DNA of 64,000 nt from Halobacillus salinus. GTDB lineage: Bacteria > Bacillota > Bacilli > Bacillales > Halobacillaceae. The stretch lies in NCBI RefSeq assembly GCF_004684905.1, contig NZ_SRJC01000002.1, positions 62,001-126,000 of the forward strand, in the 5' to 3' direction. The translations under genes were made by a program, and so were the position numbers. Below, one piece after another: positions 43,601 to 50,790 of the stretch. Position 1 is the stretch's first letter. Each line of letters starts with the position of its first letter. The notes beneath the pieces were generated by a model. It was not told the origin of the DNA and did no database searches. It saw only the letters and a list, made by a program, of their open reading frames with translations.

Positions 43601-43837
43601 CTTCACACCACTCAAATTACTCACTTGTTGTTCTAACGGTTCTGATATTTCATCTGCGACTTCTTGAGGTGTCGCACCTGGATATACTGTTGTAACTGTT
43701 ATAATAGGTGGTTCAATATCAGGAATGGTTTCTAATTTCATATTGAGACCCGCATATAAGCCTGCTATCGTGATAATGATTGTCATTAACCAGATCGCAA
43801 ACTTATTGTTCATCGAAAAGTTGATGATCCCTTTCAT
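40691..43837 (-). CDS. swrC: RND-family efflux pump (AcrB superfamily, SwrC/YerP type)
   Basis: 1048-residue proton-driven exporter. It has 12 expected membrane helices in two repeats, each followed by a large extracytoplasmic domain. The N-terminus MKGIINFSMNNKFAIWLMTI and the helix-4 segment GAMTVAIGRVVDDSIVVVEN with paired aspartates are RND hallmarks. SwrC of Bacillus subtilis exports surfactin and other amphiphiles. Unusually, the first extracytoplasmic domain contains a Gln/Gly/Ser/Pro-rich stretch of about 40 residues (about 255-295). ATG 43837 is used because AAAGGAGAG lies upstream; the longer open frame begins in the promoter. Divergent from tetR-type gene 43957 with shared operators. 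Confidence 0.9.
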   Translation of the reverse strand: MKGIINFSMNNKFAIWLMTIIITIAGLYAGLNMKLETIPDIEPPIITVTTVYPGATPQEVADEISEPLEQQVSNLSGVKTVSSTSFQNASSLLIEYSFDKSLDEAEDELQDAVNGTELPEEAQDPSVSRLNFNAFPVVSLSALNGDQSLEQLTTTVEDQIVPALEGLEGVADVQVSGQQIQEVRIDFDEEALSEYGLDQDTVSNLIKGQDVKFPLGLYTFDDTQKSVVINGNITSVEQLQELELPAVPSNSGAQGQMGGSQGSSAQQGQTPPQAPGQGQSPSADQQVSIPTVQLGELADVEVVGEAESISRTNGEDSITLQVVKSQEANTVDVVNLVKEETANFEDELDGVEFVYSFDQGEPIEESVSTMLNKALFGGLFAVIVILLFLRNFKTTLISIISIPLSLLIAILFLKQMDITLNIMTLGAMTVAIGRVVDDSIVVVENIYRRMSLPGEKLEGKALVREATREMFMPILSSTLVTIAVFLPLGLVEGTVGQIFLPFALTVVFALLASLLVAVTIVPMLSHSLLKSDKVKKGHEEGGGRLANLYRKVLNATLNHKIISAVVAIAVLVGSVALVPLVGTSFLPEQEQKMVMATYNPEPGQTIEDVEEVAMNAAEIFEGREGAETIQYSVGGENPMSPGASNQAAFFVEYADDTENFSEETQEVIDALNEQTEKGEWMNQDFSGTGGGSGLEVLVYGEDTEQIKPVVAEVEEVLSQQDDLRNIDSSLSESYEEYTLVANHEKLSELGLTAAQIGMALNENRDQPALTTLELDGEEVDVFVQVSTQEAEGIEDLTDRELQTPTGQSVPISEVVEVEEGTTADTITRRNGSVYASVSAEITVDDVGSVSQEVNEKVQDIETPTGVDITQGGVAQDIQESFTQLGLAMLAAIAIVYLILVIFFGGGLAPLAILFSLPFTIIGAVLGLLISGETLSISAMIGALMLIGIVVTNAIVLIDRVIHKENEGLSTREALVDAGMTRLRPILMTALATIGALLPLALGFEGGSIISKGLGVTVIGGLASSTLLTLLIVPLVYEFLSKFRRKKKA

Positions 43838-43854
43838 CGCTTCTCTCTCCTTTG

Positions 43855-43883
43855 TTGACCGTTTAGTCATAATCATCTACAAT
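43855..43883 (+). promoter_or_regulatory. Promoter of the TetR gene overlapping operator copy 1
   Basis: TTGACC (43855-43860) and TACAAT (43878-43883) are 17 bp apart. TGACCGTTTAGTCATAA (43856-43872) overlaps the -35 and spacer and is near-identical to the copy at 43889, so the regulator probably represses itself. Confidence 0.7.
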
Positions 43884-43910
43884 ATTAATGACCATATAGT
43901 CATAAGTCAA
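43882..43910 (-). promoter_or_regulatory. Promoter of swrC with operator copy 2 in the spacer
   Basis: On the minus strand TTGACT (43905-43910) and TAATAT (43882-43887) are 17 bp apart. The spacer holds the near-palindrome ATGACCATATAGTCAT, part of TGACCATATAGTCATAA (43889-43905). The two operator copies are direct repeats 33 bp apart, about three helical turns. Confidence 0.72.
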
Positions 43911-43956
43911 GTGAAAGAGTAAACATAAAGAACGATCTAAAAAAGGAGTTCGCTTT

Positions 43957-44802
43957 ATGGACGAAAAATCCATCCACATCATTGAAGAGTCAATCAAGTT
44001 ATTCGCCAAAAAAGGCTTCAGTTCTACATCCGTCCAGGAAATCGCGGACGAATGCGGTATCTCCAAGGGCGCATTCTACTTGCATTTCAAGTCAAAGGAC
44101 GCCCTGTTACTCGAAGTGTTCAATCACTTCTATCAACGCATGCAACGTAGAATAGATGAAGTTCAGTCAGATGAACTGGACGCTCGTACCAAGTTCACCG
44201 AGCAGCTTCGTATAACTTTTCAGGAAATCGCAGATCACCGAGAGTTTATTATCATGCAGGTCAGAGAACAGGCCATCCCTTTCAATGACCACATTGATGA
44301 ATTTTTAAAACATATGCGTTTTAATACTTACCTTTTCTATAAAAGGCAACTGCTGTCGATCTACGGAAAGGCAATAGACTCCGCTGTATGGGAAGTGAGC
44401 CTGATCTTGCAGGGGATTTTCAAAGGGTTTATCGACCTTATTATCATCGAGGACGCCAAACTTGATTTTGAAGAAATCTCAAAGGTGATTTTGCGGCGAG
44501 CGGATTATATCGTTGAGGGTTTCAAAAACACTGGTGACCAACCGGTCATTACGGAGGAATTCATGAATGGCATCATCCCTCATGATTATTATGCAAAAGA
44601 ACTTGAGGACATGATTCTAGCTTTAGATGAGGCAAAACATAAAGCAGATGGTGATCTTCAGGTTACCTTGACGGTTCTGCTTGATGAGATTCAGAAGAAT
44701 CAACCTCGACCTGCGATGATCAAGGGCATGTTATCCAACTTGGAAGAGCATGCGGAACATCAAGGGCTTGCCGGCCAGATTCGCACATACTATCAACTTT
44801 AA
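43957..44802 (+). CDS. TetR-family regulator of the adjacent RND pump
   Basis: 281-residue repressor, longer than the usual ~200. The helix-turn-helix lies at about 22-50 (FSSTSVQEIADECGISKGAF followed by YLHFKSKDALL). The remainder is an all-helical ligand-binding part with an extended C-terminal tail of about 80 residues. AAAGGAG nine bases before ATG 43957. It faces swrC across a 119-bp gap carrying twin operators, so it most likely represses the pump and itself until a pump substrate binds. The ligand is unknown. Confidence 0.9.
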   Translation: MDEKSIHIIEESIKLFAKKGFSSTSVQEIADECGISKGAFYLHFKSKDALLLEVFNHFYQRMQRRIDEVQSDELDARTKFTEQLRITFQEIADHREFIIMQVREQAIPFNDHIDEFLKHMRFNTYLFYKRQLLSIYGKAIDSAVWEVSLILQGIFKGFIDLIIIEDAKLDFEEISKVILRRADYIVEGFKNTGDQPVITEEFMNGIIPHDYYAKELEDMILALDEAKHKADGDLQVTLTVLLDEIQKNQPRPAMIKGMLSNLEEHAEHQGLAGQIRTYYQL

Positions 44803-44804
44803 TA

Positions 44805-44834
44805 AAAAAGTCGAACTTCTCCGTTCGGCTTTTT
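44805..44834 (+). terminator. Intrinsic terminator after the TetR gene
   Basis: AAAAAGTCGAAC (44805-44816) pairs with GTTCGGCTTTTT (44823-44834), one T/G wobble. Confidence 0.85.
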
Positions 44835-44861
44835 ATACGGATACCGCCGCTACCGTTCCGT

Positions 44862-44972
44862 CAACATACTTCGCTTTCCGCGGGCACGGCCACAGCCTCC
44901 TCAGAAAGCAAAGAACGCTTTTCTTCCGGGGTCTTCACCTCGTGCTTTTCCCGCAGGAGTCTACGTTTGTTG
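44862..44972. repeat. Dispersed element, copy B2 (complete)
   Basis: Begins CAACATACTTCGCTTTCCGC and ends CCCGCAGGAGTCTACGTTTG then TTG; the ends are an imperfect inverted repeat (CAACATAC/GTTTGTTG). The interior (CAGCCTCCTCAGAAAGC, TTCCGGGGTCTTCACCTCGTG) is nearly identical in reverse to the copy at 51740-51853. It lies between convergent genes. Apart from this element and two terminators the 326-bp gap 44803-45128 is empty. Confidence 0.78.
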
Positions 44973-45064
44973 TCTACGCTCCATGCAATCCAATTCATTA
45001 TTAATTACCTGCCACAGAAGGCGTTAGAAACTAAAAAAATAGTAGAATCGTACATCTATAGACT

Positions 45065-45102
45065 AAAAACGGAAGCAGTTTATTACTGCTTCCGTTTCTT
45101 TT
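45065..45102 (-). terminator. Intrinsic terminator after the 151-residue unknown gene
   Basis: AAACGGAAGCAGT (45067-45079) pairs perfectly with ACTGCTTCCGTTT (45085-45097), with T-rich sequence beyond on both strands. Confidence 0.88.
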
Positions 45103-45128
45103 TAATCAATTATGCTGTTGTAAAAGCT

Positions 45129-45584
45129 CTATACTTTTTCTACTTCTAGAATCTCATCTAACATAGGGTAGACGGCTTCTACACCATGTTCTGCTACTAA
45201 ACACGCCACCCCGAGCGGTGTTTCCCAGAAAGTATCGGGAATGTATGGGTTTTTGAGGCCGGCGGGCTGGAATAGGGCTTTGTAGATCCGGTTCAAGTGT
45301 TGTTCGGTTTCCGCCTGGTCACCTCTTCGTTCCCCACGAGCGAGGAAAAAGACAAAACGCATCGATTGGAACAGATTATCGCCAGGCATAAACGTGTATT
45401 CCTTAAAGAATTTCAGTTGCTTTTCCGTTTGTTCCGTCAGACCACTCGGGACCGCTAAATCTCCTAAATGCTCATGTAAATGCCGATACACTTGTTGAAA
45501 AATCCTACGCTTCTCATCCTGCATGACACGATCTGTATAGATGTCTTGTAATTTGGCGTAGGCTTGTTCCTTCGTCCAATTCAT
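45129..45584 (-). CDS. Conserved-looking protein of unknown function, coupled to a flavin monooxygenase
   Basis: 151-residue soluble, mostly helical protein that I do not recognise. It begins MNWTKEQAYAKLQDIYTDRV and has aromatic patches (FFKEYTFMPGDNLFQSMRFV) and a C-terminal ETPLGVACLVAEHGVEAVYP block. No signal peptide, membrane helix or metal motif. GAGGTGATG lies nine bases before ATG 45584, and the gene starts 11 bases after the stop of the flavin monooxygenase gene, so the two are almost certainly cotranscribed. A role with the monooxygenase is inferred only from this coupling. Confidence 0.8.
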   Translation of the reverse strand: MNWTKEQAYAKLQDIYTDRVMQDEKRRIFQQVYRHLHEHLGDLAVPSGLTEQTEKQLKFFKEYTFMPGDNLFQSMRFVFFLARGERRGDQAETEQHLNRIYKALFQPAGLKNPYIPDTFWETPLGVACLVAEHGVEAVYPMLDEILEVEKV

Positions 45585-45595
45585 CGTTCATCACC

Positions 45596-46837
45596 TCACT
45601 CATTAGGTTTCGATAAACGACGCACACTCTCCTGCTTTTCCTGGTAACCAAATGATTCCGCTTCCATCAGAACAGAACCGTGCAGTAAAGGCATTTCTTT
45701 AGTGTCTTCCTTCAAATGGTCTGCAAGACGTGGAACGAGCTTGTTCCAGACCATCGGATTCGCAGCCATCGTTTGGAATAAAGCTACTTCATTCATAGTC
45801 CATTCCCTGAGCGATTTTATATAGTCTATAGTAAGCTTGAAGCCAGGTAACAGCTGTTCATCTCGTTTCACACGGAAAGCTTCAAGCGCTCCTTCAACAT
45901 CTTCACTCGTCAATGCTTCTGCTAGCAGGAAAGATTGCATGAATGCATCATTGATGCCAAGACCTGTACTCGGATCTTTACTGTGGCCTGCATCTCCAAC
46001 AAGAGCCCATCCAGGACCATAAGCCTCTCGGAAATGGTTCGGCATCCCTTTCGTCCCGATGATCTTCCCTTCCAGTTCAGCCCCTTCCATACGTCTTTCC
46101 ATATCATATAGCTCTTTATATATTGCTTCGAATTGCGCTTTCGGGTCCTTCATCATCTCTTTGAATTCACTCGGATGGATTTCGAGACCCAAACAGTCCC
46201 TCCCCTCTTCCATCGGGAAGTAGAAGCCTATTCTGCCTTCATGAAGAAAAATTTCCGTCGTCGGCTTCGATAATGGTTCAATTCCTCTGTAATATCCATA
46301 TAAAACCGGACGTAACGGCTCATGGGTTTCATATTCTGAAGCATCCACCCACTTCGCAATGTTCGAATGCTTCCCGTCTGCTCCGACGACCCAACTGGAG
46401 CGGACCTGTTCTTGCTCCCCTTTTTTATTTTCCGTTTCCACCCCGACTACATGTCCATCGTCCCACAGTAAACTTTTCACTGAATGCTGTTCTCTCACTA
46501 CCACTCCATCATATTGCATCGCCTTCTGAAGCAATACATAGTCCAAATGGTCGCGCCGGGGGATAATCGTGTAATTCGGACGCGGCCCTTCCACGAACGC
46601 ACTTCCGATATATGTACGCATCCGCTCGATTTTCCTAAGCCCAGTAGCTTCTACTTCCTCTAAAACACCTAATTGTTCTAAGTAATCTGTGTGAGACATA
46701 TGGTGCGTAGATAAAGTATCGCTCGGAAAAGAGGCTTTATCTATAAGCAAGACGCTTTTCCCCTGCTGCCCCAAACGAATGGCAAGACTACTCCCCGCCA
46801 CACGTGCTCCTACGATGACCACGTCATATTGCTTCAT
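45596..46837 (-). CDS. FAD-dependent monooxygenase/geranylgeranyl-reductase-like flavoprotein
   Basis: 413-residue flavoprotein of the PHBH-like class. It has FAD motif DVVIVGARVAGSSLAIRLGQ at 5-24, DG motif SSWVVGADGKHSNIAKWV, and second FAD motif WALVGDAGHSKDPSTGLGIN. Members hydroxylate aromatic or polyketide substrates or reduce isoprenoid chains. The GXGXXG is GARVAG, in which one glycine is replaced by Arg, a variant seen in several of these families. It is followed after 11 bases by a 151-residue unknown gene. The substrate is undetermined. Confidence 0.85.
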   Translation of the reverse strand: MKQYDVVIVGARVAGSSLAIRLGQQGKSVLLIDKASFPSDTLSTHHMSHTDYLEQLGVLEEVEATGLRKIERMRTYIGSAFVEGPRPNYTIIPRRDHLDYVLLQKAMQYDGVVVREQHSVKSLLWDDGHVVGVETENKKGEQEQVRSSWVVGADGKHSNIAKWVDASEYETHEPLRPVLYGYYRGIEPLSKPTTEIFLHEGRIGFYFPMEEGRDCLGLEIHPSEFKEMMKDPKAQFEAIYKELYDMERRMEGAELEGKIIGTKGMPNHFREAYGPGWALVGDAGHSKDPSTGLGINDAFMQSFLLAEALTSEDVEGALEAFRVKRDEQLLPGFKLTIDYIKSLREWTMNEVALFQTMAANPMVWNKLVPRLADHLKEDTKEMPLLHGSVLMEAESFGYQEKQESVRRLSKPNE

Positions 46838-46883
46838 CTTCGATTCCCATCCTTCTTGTTTTTCCTTAATCGTACCAAAAAGA

Positions 46884-46919
46884 AAACCAGAGGGACAATG
46901 TACCTGTCCCCTCTGGTTT
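46884..46919 (-). terminator. Intrinsic terminator after the DUF2188 gene
   Basis: AAACCAGAGGGACA (46884-46897) pairs with TGTCCCCTCTGGTTT with a single bulged base; T residues follow on the minus strand. Confidence 0.85.
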
Positions 46920-47115
46920 AAAACGTACGCTCTGATTCTACTTCGTGGTTTTTGTCCATGATCAATACGCGACTTGGTTTGTTCTTTTCAGCGATCTCTA
47001 CTGCCTTTTCCACCGCCTGGTCTCTTTCATCGTATTGGTCAGTCGGGGCAACATCTTCAATCTTGACTACCCAGCCTGTTGCATCTTTATTAGGTACTAC
47101 ACTGTATTCTTTCAT
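46918..47115 (-). CDS. DUF2188 domain protein
   Basis: 65-residue cytoplasmic protein matching the small DUF2188 family: MKEYSVVPNKDATGWVVKIE, then a central D-Q-AVEKAVEIAEKNKPSRVLI region and a short acidic tail. The family is a small alpha/beta fold of unknown function, often annotated from its W-V-K and RVLI blocks. ATG 47115 has AAGGAG ten bases upstream. A terminator overlaps its stop codon. It is divergent from metX. Confidence 0.8.
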   Translation of the reverse strand: MKEYSVVPNKDATGWVVKIEDVAPTDQYDERDQAVEKAVEIAEKNKPSRVLIMDKNHEVESERTF

Positions 47116-47190
47116 GATTCAAACACTCCTTTTTGTTCATTGGTACACCATTCCCACCACCATTTCGATTCAAACCTACAAAAGATTCGT

Positions 47191-47219
47191 TTGACATTCA
47201 GCTCAATGCTCGATATAAT
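47191..47219 (+). promoter_or_regulatory. Consensus sigma-A promoter of metX
   Basis: TTGACA (47191-47196) and TATAAT (47214-47219) are separated by exactly 17 bp, a perfect consensus in both boxes and spacing. A very strong promoter is expected because control is exerted downstream by the riboswitch. Confidence 0.9.
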
Positions 47220-47253
47220 TTTTATCAATTAAATAATCGGAATAGTAAAAATA

Positions 47254-47413
47254 CTCTTATCGAGAGCGGCAGAGGGACTAGGCCCTGTGATGCCCGGCAA
47301 CCTTCAAGCAGATGCTTGAAAAGGTGCTAATTCCTACAGATCGAACGGTCTGGCAGATAAGGGGAGGAATCTTTCAAACAAAAACCTCTTCTTATTCGGA
47401 AGAGGTTTTTTTA
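47254..47413 (+). promoter_or_regulatory. SAM-I (S-box) riboswitch with terminator
   Basis: The aptamer shows the S-box blocks in order: CTTATCGAGAGCGGCAGAGG with GGACTAGGCCC, TGTGATGCCCGGCAACC, AAGGTGCTAATTCCTACAGA and GGCAGATAAGGGGAGG. CTTATC (47256-47261) and GATAAG (47356-47361) close P1. The expression platform is a terminator, AAACCTCTTC (47382-47391) with GAAGAGGTTT (47399-47408) and a T run. With S-adenosylmethionine bound, transcription should stop before metX. Confidence 0.96.
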
Positions 47414-47434
47414 TTGTTCCAGAGGAGGGCTTTC

Positions 47435-48496
47435 ATGTCTATACAAAACCCGACAGCTTCTGATCGAACGTCCGCCACCATTGAGATTGGGCCGTTTACG
47501 TTCGAAAGTGGGGAACAACTTCAACAGGTGGAACTTGCTTATGAGCGTGTCGGGCCGGTTGATGCCCCGTTGATTCTCGTATGTCACGCTTTAACCGGGA
47601 ACCAAGATGCTGTTGGTCTGCCAGAATCGCCAGGTTGGTGGTCCGGTTTGATCGGTCCGGGTGCTCCAATTGATACAGAAAAGTATCAAGTCATCACCTT
47701 CAATGTGCTCGGGGGATGCCATGGCTCGACTGGACCCGCCAGCCTCCACCCAGAAACACAAGAACCGTACCGACTATCATTTCCGACTGTCACGATTCGG
47801 GATATGGTGCATGCTCAATACTTAGCTCTCCAAAAACTCGATATCAAACACATTCATAGTGTGGTAGGAGGCTCCCTTGGTGGGATGCAAGTATGTGAGT
47901 GGGGGTTGCTTTACCCTAAGTTCATGCACGCTCTATTCATTTTGGCTGCCACCCCCTATCTATCGGATTACGGCATTGCGTTCAATCATATCGGGGCACG
48001 CGCCATTCAAGACGACCCCTTTTACAAAGAAGGACAGTATAACTCCAATGAAGATTTGAGAGGATTCGAGCTTGCTAGAATGGCAGGAATGGTCACCTAT
48101 AGAAGTAACAAGCTTTTCGAAAAGAGGTTCGACCGAGGTCTCCAACCTTCCAGCCAGTACAAGATCCAGTCCTACCTCAATTATCAAGGGGAAAAAATCA
48201 AACAACGCTTTGATGCAAACAGCTACCTATATCTACTCAACGCGATGAATCACCATGATATCGGACGCAATCGTGGGAACTGGAAAAAAGCAGCTCAGCA
48301 ATACCAAGTGCCCGTTTATTCAATGAGCTTCGAACATGATTTGTTATATCCTGAAGATTTGATGCAGCAATTCTCAACGAATGTACCTCAAGGAGAACAT
48401 CGCCACGTGTCTACCGATTATGGACACGATGGTTTCTTAGTAGAGTTCGATCGTTGGGGGGAGTGGATAAGGGAGAAACTAGCTAGCTTAGGATAG
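47435..48496 (+). CDS. metX: Homoserine O-acyltransferase MetX
   Basis: 353-residue alpha/beta-hydrolase-fold enzyme that acylates homoserine (usually with acetyl-CoA) as the first committed step of methionine synthesis. The nucleophile Ser147 is in VVGGSLGGMQ, the oxyanion region LVCHALTGNQ is near 48-57, and the C-terminal HDLLYPEDL and YGHDGFLVE supply catalytic Asp and His. The frame is open back to 47312, but that lies inside the riboswitch; ATG 47435 has AGAGGAGGG just upstream. Acetyl versus succinyl donor cannot be read off with certainty. Confidence 0.95.
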   Translation: MSIQNPTASDRTSATIEIGPFTFESGEQLQQVELAYERVGPVDAPLILVCHALTGNQDAVGLPESPGWWSGLIGPGAPIDTEKYQVITFNVLGGCHGSTGPASLHPETQEPYRLSFPTVTIRDMVHAQYLALQKLDIKHIHSVVGGSLGGMQVCEWGLLYPKFMHALFILAATPYLSDYGIAFNHIGARAIQDDPFYKEGQYNSNEDLRGFELARMAGMVTYRSNKLFEKRFDRGLQPSSQYKIQSYLNYQGEKIKQRFDANSYLYLLNAMNHHDIGRNRGNWKKAAQQYQVPVYSMSFEHDLLYPEDLMQQFSTNVPQGEHRHVSTDYGHDGFLVEFDRWGEWIREKLASLG

Positions 48497-48542
48497 GTGG
48501 CAACCTTGCTAGCCTGGGATCCCAAAGCGAGCGAGGAAGCCT

Positions 48543-48578
48543 AAAAAAGCCTGTGACGTTTAGTCACAGGCTTTTTTT
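48543..48578. terminator. Terminator between metX and the PdaC-like gene
   Basis: AAAAAAGCCTGTGAC pairs perfectly with GTCACAGGCTTTTTTT. It can serve both convergent genes. Confidence 0.92.
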
Positions 48579-49841
48579 CTATTTACTCATTTCACTTACC
48601 GTTACGAATTCATAACCTTGCTCATTTAAGCTCTCTATAATGAGGTCTGTCGCTTTAATCACGGAAGGATGAAGATCACTTAACACGATGACCGATCCAT
48701 CTTCCACCTCAGAAAGGACTGTTTGAGCGATTTCGAATGCTTGTTTATTCTTCTCGTCTTCTACACCTACAGAGTAGCCGACCGATTGCAGCTCTTGATT
48801 GTAGGTGATCTGCTCACCAAATGGGAGACGGATCAGAGAAGGCTTATATCCGACAGCTTCTCCGATCACTTTTTGGGTAGCCGCAATTTGGCGATCAATT
48901 TCGTCAGAAGTCAACCTGGACATACGAGGGTGATCCCACGTATGATTTCCGATTTCATGTCCAGCTTGAGAAACGGCTTGTGCCACTTCCGGATAGTATT
49001 GGACTCTTTTCCCTAACATGAAAAAGGTCGCTTCTACTTGATGCTTCTCAAGGACATTCAAAAGGTCAGGAGTGACTTTAGGGTGTGGCCCATTCTCAAA
49101 TGTCAGGGCTACCCGCTTCTTGCCATCCTTCTCCTCCATTGTCCTTTTGGCAGAAGCATTACTTGAGAAGCTTTCCAGTGATTCTGGCTTCTCCATATTA
49201 GTCTGATTAGATGGCTCTTGTGTTTGCTCTGTCAGCTCAGCATACTCGTCTTTCAATTCCTGCTTCATTGCCTTCTCGCCTATGACACGCTCGTCACCGT
49301 CTTGATATACGGTGAACCCTTGTCCATTCCATGCCACTTGTTTTCCTTTAAGCTCATCTATCCATTCAGACTGTTCGTTCTTGAAGAAATCCTTGATTTC
49401 AAGTCTCGCTCCCTGTTCTTTGCCGAAGTTCATAATTGTCTCTGTTGTAATGGGATCCCCATCACCAGTATCCATCGTTTCAGTGAAACGAACGACAAAG
49501 AAATATTCATCCTGGTGTAAGATGTCAAAATCAATATGCAGTTCATGGACTTTTTCTGCATCCTGATTTCTGGAAGCTTGATAACTTTTTTGTTTGAATT
49601 CTGCTTTTTTTTCATTTTTATAGTCTATAATCGTTTGATCGATTTGATTGTTTGGTGTCTGTGGGTAATGAATCGTCATGTGATAGGCTTGAAATTCTGT
49701 AATATCTGTCGCCATATCAATCTCATATTCTGGTTGCAAAGTGTCACGCTTTTGATCAGAGCTGCTTGCATTCGCTATAAAGGAGCAAGCGGTTAGGAAC
49801 ATCAACGTCAGTGTTACAATATAGATCAAAGGTTGTTTCAT
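48579..49841 (-). CDS. PdaC-like lipoprotein with a NodB domain lacking canonical catalytic residues
   Basis: 420-residue exported protein. The signal peptide ends in lipobox LTAC (Cys19). An N-terminal domain (about 45-195) resembles the DUF3298/DUF4163 region of Bacillus PdaC, and a NodB polysaccharide-deacetylase domain covers about 225-415. In the NodB domain, motif 1 is TFENGPHP where active enzymes have TFDDGP, so both the catalytic and one metal-binding Asp are replaced by Glu and Asn. HEIGNHTWDHP (motif 2) is intact, RLPFGE replaces RxPYG, and the last motif is VLSDLH. It may be inactive, a binding protein, or use altered chemistry. The promoter has an extended TGTTACAAT -10. Confidence 0.85.
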   Translation of the reverse strand: MKQPLIYIVTLTLMFLTACSFIANASSSDQKRDTLQPEYEIDMATDITEFQAYHMTIHYPQTPNNQIDQTIIDYKNEKKAEFKQKSYQASRNQDAEKVHELHIDFDILHQDEYFFVVRFTETMDTGDGDPITTETIMNFGKEQGARLEIKDFFKNEQSEWIDELKGKQVAWNGQGFTVYQDGDERVIGEKAMKQELKDEYAELTEQTQEPSNQTNMEKPESLESFSSNASAKRTMEEKDGKKRVALTFENGPHPKVTPDLLNVLEKHQVEATFFMLGKRVQYYPEVAQAVSQAGHEIGNHTWDHPRMSRLTSDEIDRQIAATQKVIGEAVGYKPSLIRLPFGEQITYNQELQSVGYSVGVEDEKNKQAFEIAQTVLSEVEDGSVIVLSDLHPSVIKATDLIIESLNEQGYEFVTVSEMSK

Positions 49842-49939
49842 TAATTTATACCTCTTTTTTTAGCACTAGTCGTCTGAGATCTATTGTAACACAAATGTAA
49901 TATTGTTTTAATTGATTCGTTATATTCAGTATATTCAAA

Positions 49940-50776
49940 TTATAATGAAGTACGAACGTCCCATAATTCTGGGAAAAAGCGATGGTCCAACACTTTCTTC
50001 AAGTACCCCACTCCAGATGAGCCACCTGTACCTTTCTTGTGGCCAATAATCCGCTCCACTGTCTTCATATGACGGAATCGCCACTGCTGCAAGTGATCCT
50101 CGATATCCACAAGCTTTTCAGCGAGCTGGTATAAATCCCAATACTGATCGACATTTTTATACACTTTGCTCCAGGCAGCTTCTACTGATGGATCAGCATG
50201 ATAGATTTCCGTGTACTCACGAGCTAGAACATCCGGGTTGATGGCAAAACCTGCTTCCGCAAGCTTCTCTATTGCTGCATCATAAATACTCGGCGCTTCG
50301 AATGCTTCTTTCAATTCTTTATGTAATGCAGGGTCTTTCTCATAGATCTTCAATACGTGAGGCGTCTTATATCCGAGTGCGAACTCTACCATACGATACT
50401 GATACGATTGGAACCCAGATGCTTGTCCAAGCGAGTCTCTGAACTCGATGTATTCCGCCGGAGTTAATGTGGATAGCACGTCCCAAGCTTGTATGATTTG
50501 ATTTTGGATATTCGATACGCGCGCAAGCATTTTGAAAGCCTCTTGAATATCGCCTTTTCGAATATTATCGATGGCAGCACGTAGTTCATGCAGAATCAGC
50601 TTCATCCACAGTTCACTTACTTGGTGGATGATGATGAACAACATTTCATCATGGTGGGAGGAGAGACGCGTCTGGCTTGAAAGGAGATCGCCAAGCTGCA
50701 GGTACTCTCCGTACGTCATTTTTTCTTTGAAGTCTGTATGGACCTTCTCATTTTCTTTTGAATCTTTTGGGTTCAT
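49940..50776 (-). CDS. kynA: Tryptophan 2,3-dioxygenase
   Basis: 278-residue haem enzyme opening the indole ring of tryptophan to N-formylkynurenine (EC 1.13.11.11). The family blocks are clear: [37 protein letters not shown] and [19 protein letters not shown]; an [20 protein letters not shown] stretch near the C-terminus supplies the axial histidine, and GSSG follows it. ATG 50776 follows AAGGAG. The gene begins 14 bases after the DUF4166 gene, so they share a transcript. kynU lies 40 kb away and kynB is not in the window. No terminator is visible downstream. Confidence 0.95.
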   Translation of the reverse strand: MNPKDSKENEKVHTDFKEKMTYGEYLQLGDLLSSQTRLSSHHDEMLFIIIHQVSELWMKLILHELRAAIDNIRKGDIQEAFKMLARVSNIQNQIIQAWDVLSTLTPAEYIEFRDSLGQASGFQSYQYRMVEFALGYKTPHVLKIYEKDPALHKELKEAFEAPSIYDAAIEKLAEAGFAINPDVLAREYTEIYHADPSVEAAWSKVYKNVDQYWDLYQLAEKLVDIEDHLQQWRFRHMKTVERIIGHKKGTGGSSGVGYLKKVLDHRFFPELWDVRTSL

Positions 50777-50790
50777 TTCTAATACGCTCC

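Noticed and set aside
47312-47434. Upstream extension of the metX frame
   Set aside because: It starts inside the SAM-I aptamer and runs through the terminator; ATG 47435 has the ribosome-binding site and the family N-terminus.
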